Program-made: the position numbers and the translations under genes | The notes under the pieces: model-generated | What the model was told of the DNA's origin: nothing | The model's input: the letters and a program-made list of their open reading frames with translations, nothing else | The model's database searches: none | Origin: Allomuricauda sp. | GTDB taxonomy: Bacteria; Bacteroidota; Bacteroidia; Flavobacteriales; Flavobacteriaceae | Assembly (NCBI GenBank): GCA_017795045.1 | Contig: CP051244.1 | Coordinates: 1,007,804-1,071,803, forward strand | Reading direction: 5' to 3' | DNA: 64,000 nt | In this document: one piece after another, positions 25,120 through 34,157 of the stretch | Position numbering within the stretch: position 1 is the first letter of the stretch | How the letters are laid out: each line of letters begins with the position of its first letter

Positions 25120-25193
25120 ATTTGAACTTTTGGTTTTAGATGACTAACAATTTTTTGTCCTAGTAAATATAAAGTAAAGGTTCCTTGCTATTA

Positions 25194-26393
25194 TCATTTC
25201 CTGATAAAAGCCAACATTTGATCAGCCAGTTCTTTTCTGTCGATCAAGTTTTTCACCTCTTTTGAGCCATTGCCCCAAAAATCATTCTTTTTATCCAGCA
25301 TTTGATCTACAGCATGAATAAAACTTTCTTCGTTTTCCGGTTCAAAACAAACACCCAGTCCATTGGACCCAACGAACTCCTCCGCCTCTCCTTCAACACC
25401 AAGCAATATTGGAATTCCCATGGCAACAAGCTCATTGATCTTTGAAGGTAGTGCTCCCATAAAAACTGGGGATTTAATCAAGTTTACCAACCCGGCATCT
25501 AGAATGGACAAATATTCTTTTACTTCATTTTTTGGAACTGGTTCCAAAAATGTCACATTACTCAATTGTAATTCTTTTTGCAGTCTTAAAAGATTGGGTT
25601 TTTCTGCTCCAGAGCCTACAAACAGAAAATGTACTTTATCTGATTTTAATTTTGCCGCACATTCCAAAATAAACGCAAGGCCATGCGCAAGGCCATGGGT
25701 CCCCACATAACCAATAATATATTTGTTGGCGAGTCCCAGTCTGGAAATCAGTTCCCGGTTTTTGGGAAGTGGTTGAAATTCATCAAAATCCGCACCGTTG
25801 CGTATTACTTTAATCTTTGTGTCAGCAATCCTATGTTTTGTTTGGATTTCCTGTTTCATATAATTGGTTACAGTAACCAATTTCCATGCACTTTTATAGA
25901 GTCTATGCTCAATAAGTTCAAAGAAACGGATAAATATATTATCGTTCATTACACCTACCACCTTAAGTGATTCTGGCCACAAATCCCTTACCTCCATTAT
26001 CCATTTCCTTCTTTTCCAAAATGCCAGCCATTTTCCAGAAATCGCGGTAAAAAATTGTGGGGATGTTGCAATGATCAAATCTGTTTTTATAAAAAGACCT
26101 GCAACAAAGGATGAAATCATAAAACTACAGAAGTCCAAAACACGTTTCACAAATCCTTTGTTCTCCGCCATAAAAGACCAAACCCTAATGACACGAATGC
26201 CCTCAATAAATTCTACCTGATAGAGTTTGTTTTTGTATCCCTCATATACCTTTCCATGGGGAAAATTAGGGAAACATGATATTACCGTTACCTCCACACC
26301 TTGTTTGACCCACTCTCTACAATGTTCAAAAGTCCTATAGGCAGGTGCATTGGTCTCAGGAATGAAATTATCCGAAAGAAAAAGAATCTTCAT
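25194..26393 (-). CDS. Glycosyltransferase family 4 (WbuB-like)
   Basis: 399 residues. GT-B fold of the GT4 family: N-terminal FLSDNFIPETNAPAYRTFEH with a WVKQGVEVTVISCFPNFPHG segment characteristic of WbuB-type transferases; donor motif near the C-terminal domain (GYVGTHGLAHGLAFILE and PSKINELVAMGIPILLGVEGE). It is a cytosolic-leaflet enzyme adding one sugar to the undecaprenyl-linked unit. Its start overlaps the wecB stop by 1 bp. Confidence 0.9.
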   Translation of the reverse strand: MKILFLSDNFIPETNAPAYRTFEHCREWVKQGVEVTVISCFPNFPHGKVYEGYKNKLYQVEFIEGIRVIRVWSFMAENKGFVKRVLDFCSFMISSFVAGLFIKTDLIIATSPQFFTAISGKWLAFWKRRKWIMEVRDLWPESLKVVGVMNDNIFIRFFELIEHRLYKSAWKLVTVTNYMKQEIQTKHRIADTKIKVIRNGADFDEFQPLPKNRELISRLGLANKYIIGYVGTHGLAHGLAFILECAAKLKSDKVHFLFVGSGAEKPNLLRLQKELQLSNVTFLEPVPKNEVKEYLSILDAGLVNLIKSPVFMGALPSKINELVAMGIPILLGVEGEAEEFVGSNGLGVCFEPENEESFIHAVDQMLDKKNDFWGNGSKEVKNLIDRKELADQMLAFIRK

Positions 26394-27484
26394 TACTTCT
26401 CGTATACCAATAATTGCTCTACTATAATCTGCCCTGTATTTCCTTCACCATAAAGATTAATGTCAAATTCAATCTTCTTTTCATCAATCTTCTTGAAAGC
26501 CCTTACTATTTGATCCTTGTCCGAACCGGTCAAGAAATTCACATTGTGCTGTATCAACTCAACCCATTCGGTTTCCTCTCTGACGGTAATGCACGGTTTC
26601 TTAAAAAAGAACGCCTCCTTTTGCAATCCTCCACTATCGGTAACAACACAACTACAATTGGATAAGAGCCATATCATTTCAAAATAGCCAACCGGTTCTA
26701 TTATTTGTATATCTTTTGAGGAAGTAATGTTAAATTGCTCCATTTTCTTTATAGTTCTAGGGTGTAGCGGCAAAACTACACTCTGTTCTGAGGCAATCTC
26801 GGACAATGCCTCAAATATGGAGGCAAGCTTTGTTCCATCGTCTGTGTTTTCTTGTCGATGAATCGTGGAGAGCACAAATTTTTGATTATCATCAATGCTT
26901 TGCGGCTTTACCACCTGTTTACTATAATACATCGCCGCATCGTACATGACATCACCACATTGTACTATTGAGTTTGTTAATTTATTAAACCCTTCTTCTT
27001 TAAGATTAAAAACCGCCGTTTCCGTTGGGCAAAAGAGCAAATCACTGATTCTATCCGTTAAGACCCTGTTGATTTCTTCCGGCATACGCATATTAAATGA
27101 GCGCAGTCCCGCCTCAACATGGGCAACTTTTATATGCATTTTCTTGGCTGCCAGGGCTCCTGCCAATGTTGAGTTGGTGTCACCGTATACGAGTACCCAG
27201 TCAGGGTTCTCGTTTTGTAAAACCTCTTCTATTTTGGACAACATCATCCCCGTCATTGCACCATGTGAAAGATTGTTGATCTTTAAATTATATTGGGGTC
27301 TTGGTATGTCCATTTGATTAAAAAAGACATCGCTCATGTTCTCATCAAAATGCTGCCCCGTATGTACAATGACCTCTTCTATCTCTAACCTGCCCGCCTT
27401 TCCATTGTATTCACTTATGGCCCTACTGAGCACGGCGGCCTTAACAAATTGAGGCCTTGCCCCTACTATTGTTACTATTTTCAT
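26393..27484 (-). CDS. wbpI: UDP-N-acetylglucosamine 2-epimerase, WbpI-like
   Basis: 363 residues of the non-hydrolysing epimerase family: GARPQFVKAA (6-15), YGDTNS (Asp102), HVEAGLRS (Glu124), MPEEINR (134-140), STIHRQENTD and TDSGGLQKEAFFFKKPC. The SFNMRMPEEINR and EAFFFKKPCITVREETEWVEL stretches resemble WbpI of P. aeruginosa, which epimerises UDP-GlcNAc(3NAc)A to the ManNAc form, better than housekeeping WecB in my recollection. Other Wbp genes in the window support this reading; WecB activity on UDP-GlcNAc remains possible. Confidence 0.88.
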   Translation of the reverse strand: MKIVTIVGARPQFVKAAVLSRAISEYNGKAGRLEIEEVIVHTGQHFDENMSDVFFNQMDIPRPQYNLKINNLSHGAMTGMMLSKIEEVLQNENPDWVLVYGDTNSTLAGALAAKKMHIKVAHVEAGLRSFNMRMPEEINRVLTDRISDLLFCPTETAVFNLKEEGFNKLTNSIVQCGDVMYDAAMYYSKQVVKPQSIDDNQKFVLSTIHRQENTDDGTKLASIFEALSEIASEQSVVLPLHPRTIKKMEQFNITSSKDIQIIEPVGYFEMIWLLSNCSCVVTDSGGLQKEAFFFKKPCITVREETEWVELIQHNVNFLTGSDKDQIVRAFKKIDEKKIEFDINLYGEGNTGQIIVEQLLVYEK

Positions 27485-27549
27485 TATTGGCTATTTGTGT
27501 TTTTACAATACTGGAACAGCATTGTACGATTTTCCATAACACCCTTAAG

Positions 27550-27570
27550 AAATGCTTGAAGCATTTTTTT
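27550..27570 (+). terminator. Small terminator-like hairpin in the wbpI/DUF4956 divergent region
   Basis: AAATGC pairs with GCATTT around TTGAA and is followed by T residues through 27570. No plus-strand gene ends here, so it could be a leader attenuator of the DUF4956 cassette or a barrier against readthrough. The stem is short (6-7 bp). Confidence 0.4.
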
Positions 27571-27581
27571 GTTTGTCGAGG

Positions 27582-27589
27582 CAAAAATA
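27582..27589 (-). promoter_or_regulatory. Candidate -7 promoter box for the wbpI-to-UXS operon
   Basis: The minus strand reads TATTTTTG, an exact TAnnTTTG match, 98 bp upstream of the wbpI ATG. The spacing to a TTG is too long, so support is partial. Confidence 0.35.
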
Positions 27590-27753
27590 GGAATTAAAAA
27601 CATGTCCTTTTAATATCAATGAATTTAACAAGACGAACCTTATTGAACCCCAAAGCTTTTCTGTACACTTTACGGTTTTCAAATTTGATTTTATTTATAG
27701 GTTTCCGTTATTTGCGTTATCTTATTGTTAATTCATTTTTAAAAAACCTTTAA

Positions 27754-28446
27754 ATGACTGATTTAATCAATCAATTTGACCTTGGCGCAAGTGATACTTT
27801 TTCATTGACCAGTTACATCTTAAACATTGTTCTATGTATTCTATTGCTATTCTTTCTTTCGGTTGTTTATGTAAAGTACGGCAGATCTTTGTCCAATAGG
27901 TCCCATCTTTCCAAGGTTCTCATTTTGGTTGGGGTAACAACCTTTATTATCATAAGCATTGTAAAATCCTCTTTGGCACTTTCCTTGGGGCTTGTTGGTG
28001 CATTATCAATTATTAGGTTTAGAACTGCTATTAAAGAGCCTGAGGAGTTGGGGTATTTTTTTATCGCCATTGCCATAGGGCTGGGGTTTGGTGCAAACCA
28101 ACCGTTTCCAACCGTTATAGGCATGGCTTTTGTATTTCTAGTGGTTGTATTGTCAAACAGGAAAAAGACGATGCAAGATCTAGGTCAAAATTTGATTGTC
28201 AGTTTAAGTGGTATAAATGCAGATATCGATCTGAAAGATCTACAATCAAAAATCTTGAATATAGTTTCCCAAAACTCTACAAGGACCGAGTTGGTACGGC
28301 TAAACATCAACGAATCCGGCTTGGATTGCAATTTTTTGATCGTTCTAAGTGATTACGAAAGTGTAAACAAGATAACCGATGGACTCTTGGGGCTGAACAA
28401 AAACATTTCCATGACATTTATTGATAGTCAAAATATGACCATATAA
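27754..28446 (+). CDS. DUF4956 membrane protein
   Basis: 230 residues. Three to four membrane helices at about 23-45, 60-85 and 95-130, with the family signature GLVGALSIIRFRTAIKEPEE between helices, then a soluble ACT-like C-terminal domain (IDLKDLQSKILNIVSQNSTR...). DUF4956 is found next to CotH and VTC genes in several bacterial groups. I infer it is the membrane partner, possibly a channel, of the polymerase encoded two genes downstream. First gene of a plus-strand cassette inside a minus-strand locus. Confidence 0.9.
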   Translation: MTDLINQFDLGASDTFSLTSYILNIVLCILLLFFLSVVYVKYGRSLSNRSHLSKVLILVGVTTFIIISIVKSSLALSLGLVGALSIIRFRTAIKEPEELGYFFIAIAIGLGFGANQPFPTVIGMAFVFLVVVLSNRKKTMQDLGQNLIVSLSGINADIDLKDLQSKILNIVSQNSTRTELVRLNINESGLDCNFLIVLSDYESVNKITDGLLGLNKNISMTFIDSQNMTI

Positions 28447-28455
28447 ACCATAACC

Positions 28456-31400
28456 ATGCTAATAAGTTCAAAAAAAACAGGTTCTTACAAGATAACGATT
28501 TTGAGCGCATTGGTTTTGACGGCCATTCTACTCCTTTTAAGTGCTTCTTCAAAGAACTGGAAGGGGAATTTTAAAGGGAAATCAGGCCTAAACGAACCTA
28601 ACAGTTCCCTTGAAAGCCCTACCATGGTTCAGGCAGGTCCACACATGGATCAACAACTTGAATCTGGTGAAAACCGTATTTACCAAAAGGATAATCTTTC
28701 CTTGTTTTTGAACAATGAACTTGGTATTCCGACCTTATTTGTTGTTTATTCGGATTCTCTGAGCCAAACACAGAAGAACAGTAGATTTCTTGCTTTTCTT
28801 TATTTAAAGGATATGAAAAAGTGGAAAGCTGCCAACAATAAGACCGACTATATTCTCTTGGCCAAGGAGACTTTGCACCCCATTACAAAAAGACAGGGAA
28901 ACAAATTGTATTACATATTCAAATTTCAATTACAGCACTCTTATTTAGATATTGACAACCTCAAGGAATTACGGTTTGTGCGACATACACGGGAATTTGG
29001 AAGATCTGAAGAAGCGATTATAAATCTTCAGGAAATAGACTATACATATCCGAATCCATCCCGAAATACTTTGAAAAATTTTACGATTTCTCTGGAGGAA
29101 GAGGATTTTGAAAAGATAAAAGATAAAAGAGATCAAGCTCTTGGATCCGGAATTTTAATAACCACAGACGATGATTTGGTCAAAGGTAAGGTTTCGGCAG
29201 ACGGGAAAATTGAAGTTCCCGTAGAAATGCGCTTAAAGGGGGATTGGACCGATCATCTAATACATCCTTCCAAATGGTCCTATAGAATTGTCCCTAAGGG
29301 TGAAGAAACACTTTTTGGCATTCGAAAATTATCCGTTCAACACCCAAAATCAAGAAACTATATTTGGGAATGGCTCTTCAATAAAGTCGTAAAGGACAAT
29401 GATCTTACCGGTCTTCGGTATGATTTTCTAAATGTGGAATTGAGAGTGACAGACATCGATTCGACCATCCCCATGGGAATCATGGCCATGGAAGAGAGTT
29501 TCGATAAAATATTGATCGAGAACAATAAAAGGCGGGAAGGACTTATTTTGGCCCTTGACGAATCCATGTACTGGTCCGAAAGAAAACAAGTGAAAGATCT
29601 AGCTCTGGAATATCCCAAAGATGCAGATGTAAAGAAGAGGGAAGATTTACCGGTAAAAGTTTATAATGAGAACAAAGTCCTTTCCTCTCCGGTACTATCC
29701 GAGCAGTTTAAAATAGCCAAAAATTTGGTTGTTGGGCTAAGGAATGGTGAGCTGACCCTTTCTGAAGCCTTCGATGTAGATAAATTGACCTTGTATATTG
29801 CCCTTTCCAATCTTTTTGGAGGGCATCACGGATTGCATACCGAAAACATAAGGATTTACTATAATCCTGTTACAAACAAACTTGAACCCATCTCTTTCGA
29901 TTCCAATTCTGGCCATGAGATAACTTCCCTAAGGGCCTACCCCATCGGTGTCCACGATCAAGGATTCAAGGAAAAGCTTATGGAAAAATATGTGCTAGTG
30001 TCTTCTCCAGAATTTATCAATGGGTTTATGGACAAGTATTTTCAAGAGTTAAACGACCTATACTTTGAATTATCGGGTGAATTTCCAGAAGCATCCCTGG
30101 ATTATACCATCTTACAACACAACGCCAATCTGATTAAAAAGAAAATACAGCCAAACACTATTGTTGGCGCCTCGTTGATTCAGCATAATCAAAATCAGAT
30201 GACCCTTGAAATAAGGAACTTTGCTGAATTCCCTGTCGTAGTCGATGGATTGGTCCTTCAAAATGGCAAGTCCCTAAATCAGACCCCCTTTGAGCAACTG
30301 ATCATAGACTCCAACGACACCATTGATTTTAGTTATAGATTAAAAGATGCCTTTAACAATGCTTTTGTCTCCAAAAAAAATAAAGAAGGTGGTTTCAGAT
30401 ATCCAAAAGATTTAAAGAAAATTCAACTAAAATATCACCTGCTTGGTTCAACAACCCATAAACTGAGTCCCATATTTCCATACGCCTCGCGATTTGATGA
30501 AGATGTCGTTGCAAATAATCAGCTAAAAAGCAACATTCGTGAGTTTGGGTTTATCTTGATAGACGAAGACGAGAAAACTATCGTGCTCAAATCTGGAAAT
30601 TATGTATTGGACAAAGTTTTGCATATCCCAGAAAATTACAGAGTAGAAATTGAAGCTGGATTCAACCTTGATTTGGTCGATAACGCCTCGGTCATTTCAT
30701 ATTCACCAATATTTTTCAATGGTACGGCCTCAAATCCCATAAACATATATTCAGATGATGGTTCCGGTGGGGGAGTATTTGTTTCATCGACCAGCGTGCC
30801 CTCTATTGTACAACATGTTAACTTCACAAATCTTTCAGTGCCCCAAATGGCTTCTTGGTCTCTCTCGGGGGCAGTTAATTTTAATGAAGCGCAGGTACAA
30901 ATCAAAAATTGTATTTTCAAAAAAAACCGATCAGAGGATGCCTTGAATATCATCCGCTCAAAATTCGAAATTGATTCCATAGCGTTTGTAGAAACTTTTT
31001 CTGATTCCTTTGATGGTGATTTTGTTGAGGGAAGTATTTCAAACTCGACCTTTACCAACTCTGGGAACGATGGAATTGATGTATCTGGATCTACCATTGA
31101 AATAAGCAATATTTATATAGAAAATCCGGCTGACAAAGGAGTAAGTGCAGGTGAAGGAAGTACCATTACAGGACGCAACATAACCGTAATTGGTGGTGAA
31201 ATAGGCATGGTAAGTAAAGACTTGTCCAGGATTACCCTGACCGATGTACTCATAGAAAATACCCGGTTGGCCATTTCTTGCTTTCAAAAGAAAAGTGAGT
31301 TTGGTCCAGGCATAATCGATCTTAATAAGGTCCAATTCAGGGGTAATGAGGTTTTTCATCTAGTTGAGGCCACATCCGAGTTAATCATTGACAATGTTTT

Positions 31401-31470
31401 GGTCAAGGACAAATCAGAAAAGGTAATTGACAAAATGTATGGCAACCAGTATGGAAAAAGTAGTAGATAA
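28456..31470 (+). CDS. CotH-type kinase fused to a right-handed beta-helix domain
   Basis: 1004 residues. A membrane anchor at about 14-32 places the rest outside the cytoplasm. The CotH core spans about 200-560: MRLKGDWTDHL near 258 (Lys for ATP), WEWLFNKVVKD, and HHGLHTENIRIYYNP near 457 with PISFDSN near 479 (Asn and metal-binding Asp). CotH proteins are atypical secreted protein kinases. After about residue 690 a right-handed beta-helix follows (SNSTFTNSGNDGIDVSGSTI and further rungs to about 960). It starts 9 bp after DUF4956. Confidence 0.9.
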   Translation: MLISSKKTGSYKITILSALVLTAILLLLSASSKNWKGNFKGKSGLNEPNSSLESPTMVQAGPHMDQQLESGENRIYQKDNLSLFLNNELGIPTLFVVYSDSLSQTQKNSRFLAFLYLKDMKKWKAANNKTDYILLAKETLHPITKRQGNKLYYIFKFQLQHSYLDIDNLKELRFVRHTREFGRSEEAIINLQEIDYTYPNPSRNTLKNFTISLEEEDFEKIKDKRDQALGSGILITTDDDLVKGKVSADGKIEVPVEMRLKGDWTDHLIHPSKWSYRIVPKGEETLFGIRKLSVQHPKSRNYIWEWLFNKVVKDNDLTGLRYDFLNVELRVTDIDSTIPMGIMAMEESFDKILIENNKRREGLILALDESMYWSERKQVKDLALEYPKDADVKKREDLPVKVYNENKVLSSPVLSEQFKIAKNLVVGLRNGELTLSEAFDVDKLTLYIALSNLFGGHHGLHTENIRIYYNPVTNKLEPISFDSNSGHEITSLRAYPIGVHDQGFKEKLMEKYVLVSSPEFINGFMDKYFQELNDLYFELSGEFPEASLDYTILQHNANLIKKKIQPNTIVGASLIQHNQNQMTLEIRNFAEFPVVVDGLVLQNGKSLNQTPFEQLIIDSNDTIDFSYRLKDAFNNAFVSKKNKEGGFRYPKDLKKIQLKYHLLGSTTHKLSPIFPYASRFDEDVVANNQLKSNIREFGFILIDEDEKTIVLKSGNYVLDKVLHIPENYRVEIEAGFNLDLVDNASVISYSPIFFNGTASNPINIYSDDGSGGGVFVSSTSVPSIVQHVNFTNLSVPQMASWSLSGAVNFNEAQVQIKNCIFKKNRSEDALNIIRSKFEIDSIAFVETFSDSFDGDFVEGSISNSTFTNSGNDGIDVSGSTIEISNIYIENPADKGVSAGEGSTITGRNITVIGGEIGMVSKDLSRITLTDVLIENTRLAISCFQKKSEFGPGIIDLNKVQFRGNEVFHLVEATSELIIDNVLVKDKSEKVIDKMYGNQYGKSSR

Positions 31471-32176
31471 GCCTGCCAATACCCCGTTGACCGGAACCAA
31501 CCTAAGGTTTGAACGCAAGTTTGTTTTTCCCAAAGGCGATGCCAACGATATCATAAGAAGAATCCAACTCAACTCCTTTGGGTTCAGGGAGGTCTTTCAC
31601 AGACGTAAAATCAACAACATCTATTTTGATGATTCAAATTACACCTTCTATAAACAAAATGTCGAAGGTGTTGCCAATAGAAAAAAAATAAGGTTGCGTT
31701 GGTATGGGGATACTACGTCAAAAATTGAAAGCCCCACCATCGAAATCAAAAAAAAAATAGGAGAGGTCGGTGACAAGGATTCGTTCAAAATAGATGGAGC
31801 CCCTATATTAAACCTTGACTTGCTCGGTCCTTTTGGTATATATCCCTTTCTCCTAGAGAGGATTAAACAGAATAACCCCTTGTATGAAACCTTGCAGGTT
31901 TTGCGCCCAACATTGCTGAATACCTATGAGCGCAGATATTTTCTATCTTTCTGTGGTCACTTTAGAGTAACCATTGATTACAATCAAAATTTCTATAATC
32001 CCAACTATCCCATTTTGCAAAACAGCAACACTCAAATTGGCGAGATTGTTGTGGAACTCAAGTATTCAACAGAGAATGATGGGGATGCCAGACAAGTATC
32101 GCAACAAATTGGTGCCAGACTTTCCAAAAATTCCAAATACGTTACTGGAATCAATTTATTGTACCATCATGTATAG
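31439..32176 (+). CDS. VTC-domain polyphosphate polymerase
   Basis: About 245 residues and no membrane segment. The VTC tunnel motifs are present: FERKFVFP near 25, RKKIRLRWYG, SPTIEIKKKIG and GEIVVELKYS, all basic or acidic residues of the triphosphate tunnel fold. In yeast Vtc4 this domain makes polyphosphate from ATP and feeds it across a membrane through attached helices. ATG at 31439 or 31451 are both inside the CotH gene end; an upstream TTG at 31427 is unlikely. Confidence 0.88.
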   Translation: MATSMEKVVDKPANTPLTGTNLRFERKFVFPKGDANDIIRRIQLNSFGFREVFHRRKINNIYFDDSNYTFYKQNVEGVANRKKIRLRWYGDTTSKIESPTIEIKKKIGEVGDKDSFKIDGAPILNLDLLGPFGIYPFLLERIKQNNPLYETLQVLRPTLLNTYERRYFLSFCGHFRVTIDYNQNFYNPNYPILQNSNTQIGEIVVELKYSTENDGDARQVSQQIGARLSKNSKYVTGINLLYHHV

Positions 32177-32203
32177 TAAGAATGTACCACCCAAAACTTC
32201 ACA

Positions 32204-32854
32204 ATGAAAACATCATGTTCAAAGGTAATAAGGGCCTGTTTGTGGGGGATTTTTCTCTCATGGATGGTATTGGCCTGTAATGGTCCAAAAATGTTTTACA
32301 GCCTGCCTACATTCGTTTCTGAGGGAACTTTTAATGCTGTGATCGAAATTCCAGCTGGCACCAACAAAAAAATTGAATATGATGAAAAGGGCAAAATATT
32401 TAGGGTGGATGAACAGAATGGCAAGGAGAGAGTCATTGACTTTCTGCCATACCCAGCCAACTATGGCTTCATTCCCTCCACCTTATCCGACACACTGACA
32501 GGTGGGGATGGGGATGCCTTGGATGTCTTGGTCTTGGCCGAAGCCTTAGAAACAGGGACCGTAATAGAATGCATTCCAGTTGGGGTACTTAAGCTCATGG
32601 ATGATGGGGAAGAAGACTATAAAATTATTGCAATACCTTTAAAAAACAAAAAGCGGGTGATCGATGCCCAGAATTTTGCACAGTTGTCCAAAAATTATCC
32701 TGCAACAATGGAAATTATAGAACTTTGGTTCTTGAATTATAACAAGGATGACCTTGCTGAAGTTAAAGGATGGGGAGATGAAAAAGAGGCTCTTGAAGAA
32801 ATTGCAGATCAAATAAAAGGTAACCATTCCAGTGATGATAGAAGTGAAACCTAA
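32204..32854 (+). CDS. ppa: Lipoprotein family I inorganic pyrophosphatase
   Basis: 216 residues. The catalytic core of soluble PPase is intact: EIPAGTNKKIEYD, YPANYGFIPST, the GDGDALDVLVL triple aspartate motif (usual DGDPLDV with Ala for Pro), DYKIIAIP and the C-terminal FLNYNKDDLAEVKGWG. Unlike usual cytosolic PPases it begins with a lipoprotein signal, basic start then VLAC at Cys25. No acidic stretch follows the Cys, so a periplasm-facing location is guessed. It lies 27 bp after the polymerase. Confidence 0.85.
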   Translation: MKTSCSKVIRACLWGIFLSWMVLACNGPKMFYSLPTFVSEGTFNAVIEIPAGTNKKIEYDEKGKIFRVDEQNGKERVIDFLPYPANYGFIPSTLSDTLTGGDGDALDVLVLAEALETGTVIECIPVGVLKLMDDGEEDYKIIAIPLKNKKRVIDAQNFAQLSKNYPATMEIIELWFLNYNKDDLAEVKGWGDEKEALEEIADQIKGNHSSDDRSET

Positions 32855-32972
32855 CAACTTTATTATAGTTAATGTCAATCCAAAAGGCTTGGTAAGCTTT
32901 CAATTAGTTTCCTTGAACACCAATGACATCAATGGGCTCGGAAAACTAGAGAATTATAAGCTTAATGATTAG
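32835..32972 (+). CDS. Possible small ORF overlapping the pyrophosphatase end
   Basis: A 45-residue frame begins MIEVKPNNFIIVNVNPKG inside the last codons of the pyrophosphatase gene and ends in a TAG at 32970. It has a strand-turn-strand look and no recognised family. It may be a small partner protein or a remnant. There is no other support. Confidence 0.3.
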   Translation: MIEVKPNNFIIVNVNPKGLVSFQLVSLNTNDINGLGKLENYKLND

Positions 32973-32996
32973 CCGTTCCCAAGCAAACTCAATACC

Positions 32997-34157
32997 ATGA
33001 ATAAAACTCTACTGTTACTTGTCTCTTTTGCAATTCTGGGTTTTGATGTTCAAAATAACCAATTTTTACCCTCCCATAATATATCTCCAGAGGACGCCTA
33101 CAACGGAATTTTAAACAATCTAGACCCCTTACACCCGGGACGGGGGATAGATACCTTTAATGAAAAAGAATTGGACAGGCCTATGGCCTATGGTCTTATA
33201 CTTTCTGCTGAGTCCAATAAATATAAGTACACAAAAGATTCCAAAACATTGGATCGCATACGATTATGCGGTGAATGGTTGATGAAAAATTCCGATCATA
33301 ACAATAATGGAATTCATGGCTACGGATTGCCCGATCCGTGGGACGCCTTTGGTGATAAGACCGTGAACCCGGCCCATCAAGAATATACCATTGACACGGC
33401 GGTTGCCATTAAAGGATTATTGGACTGGTATGACGTTGAGCCTAACCGTAAAAAAAAGAGAGAAATCTATAACTCGATGTTTCTTACCCTAGAACCCTTC
33501 CTAACAAATGCATACGACTCTCCCCTTGGAATTCCAGCGTATTCATTAAACCCCAACGATAAGGAAAAAGACGTTTTTAACCCAGCGGTTTACCTAGCAG
33601 ATCAACTTATGAGGTTTGCAACTTTGACCAATAATCACTCTTTGAAAACCACCTTGACCATCAAGAGCAAGAAAATTTTGGAAATTTTATTCTCTTACAC
33701 GCAAACCGATACCAACGGAAACATCTATTGGAATTACGGAACCTATATCGAGAGTGCCAATGATTTGGTCCATGCCTGCTATATGATAGAGGGTATTAGA
33801 GCCTATATTAAGAACGGCGAGGGGGCAGATGTTACTTGGAACCAAATATTTGACCATTTAAGCCTGTTTTATTCGGATAATAAGTGGTATAGGTATTTTG
33901 AAAAGGACCGGCAAAACGATAAGCATAGCCCACGGCTTTGGAGTCTGGGTATGCTTATGTACAGTTTGTCCAGAGAAGGTAGATACGGTGAAGTTGATCG
34001 GATATTATGGCCACAGATCCAAGACTACTATTTAGGCAATGGACATTTCAGATATAGGATTGGTGATGACAGAAAAATGGTTACACATTATGGACATTTA
34101 CTATTGGGGTTGAGTCATTATCTATACAATGAGAAGTCTTTTTCACATAAGAAATAA
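32997..34157 (+). CDS. Secreted helical-barrel protein of the polyphosphate cassette
   Basis: 386 residues. A signal peptide (residues 1-20, ending near GFDVQ) precedes repeated helix pairs with Trp/Tyr-rich turns (DRPMAYGLILSAESNKYKY, IDTAVAIKGLLDWYDVEPNR, ESANDLVHACYMIEGIRAYI, SPRLWSLGMLMYSLSREGRY). This pattern suggests an (alpha/alpha)6 barrel as in six-hairpin glycosidases or glucuronyl epimerases. I cannot identify catalytic residues. It closes the plus-strand cassette. Confidence 0.75.
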   Translation: MNKTLLLLVSFAILGFDVQNNQFLPSHNISPEDAYNGILNNLDPLHPGRGIDTFNEKELDRPMAYGLILSAESNKYKYTKDSKTLDRIRLCGEWLMKNSDHNNNGIHGYGLPDPWDAFGDKTVNPAHQEYTIDTAVAIKGLLDWYDVEPNRKKKREIYNSMFLTLEPFLTNAYDSPLGIPAYSLNPNDKEKDVFNPAVYLADQLMRFATLTNNHSLKTTLTIKSKKILEILFSYTQTDTNGNIYWNYGTYIESANDLVHACYMIEGIRAYIKNGEGADVTWNQIFDHLSLFYSDNKWYRYFEKDRQNDKHSPRLWSLGMLMYSLSREGRYGEVDRILWPQIQDYYLGNGHFRYRIGDDRKMVTHYGHLLLGLSHYLYNEKSFSHKK

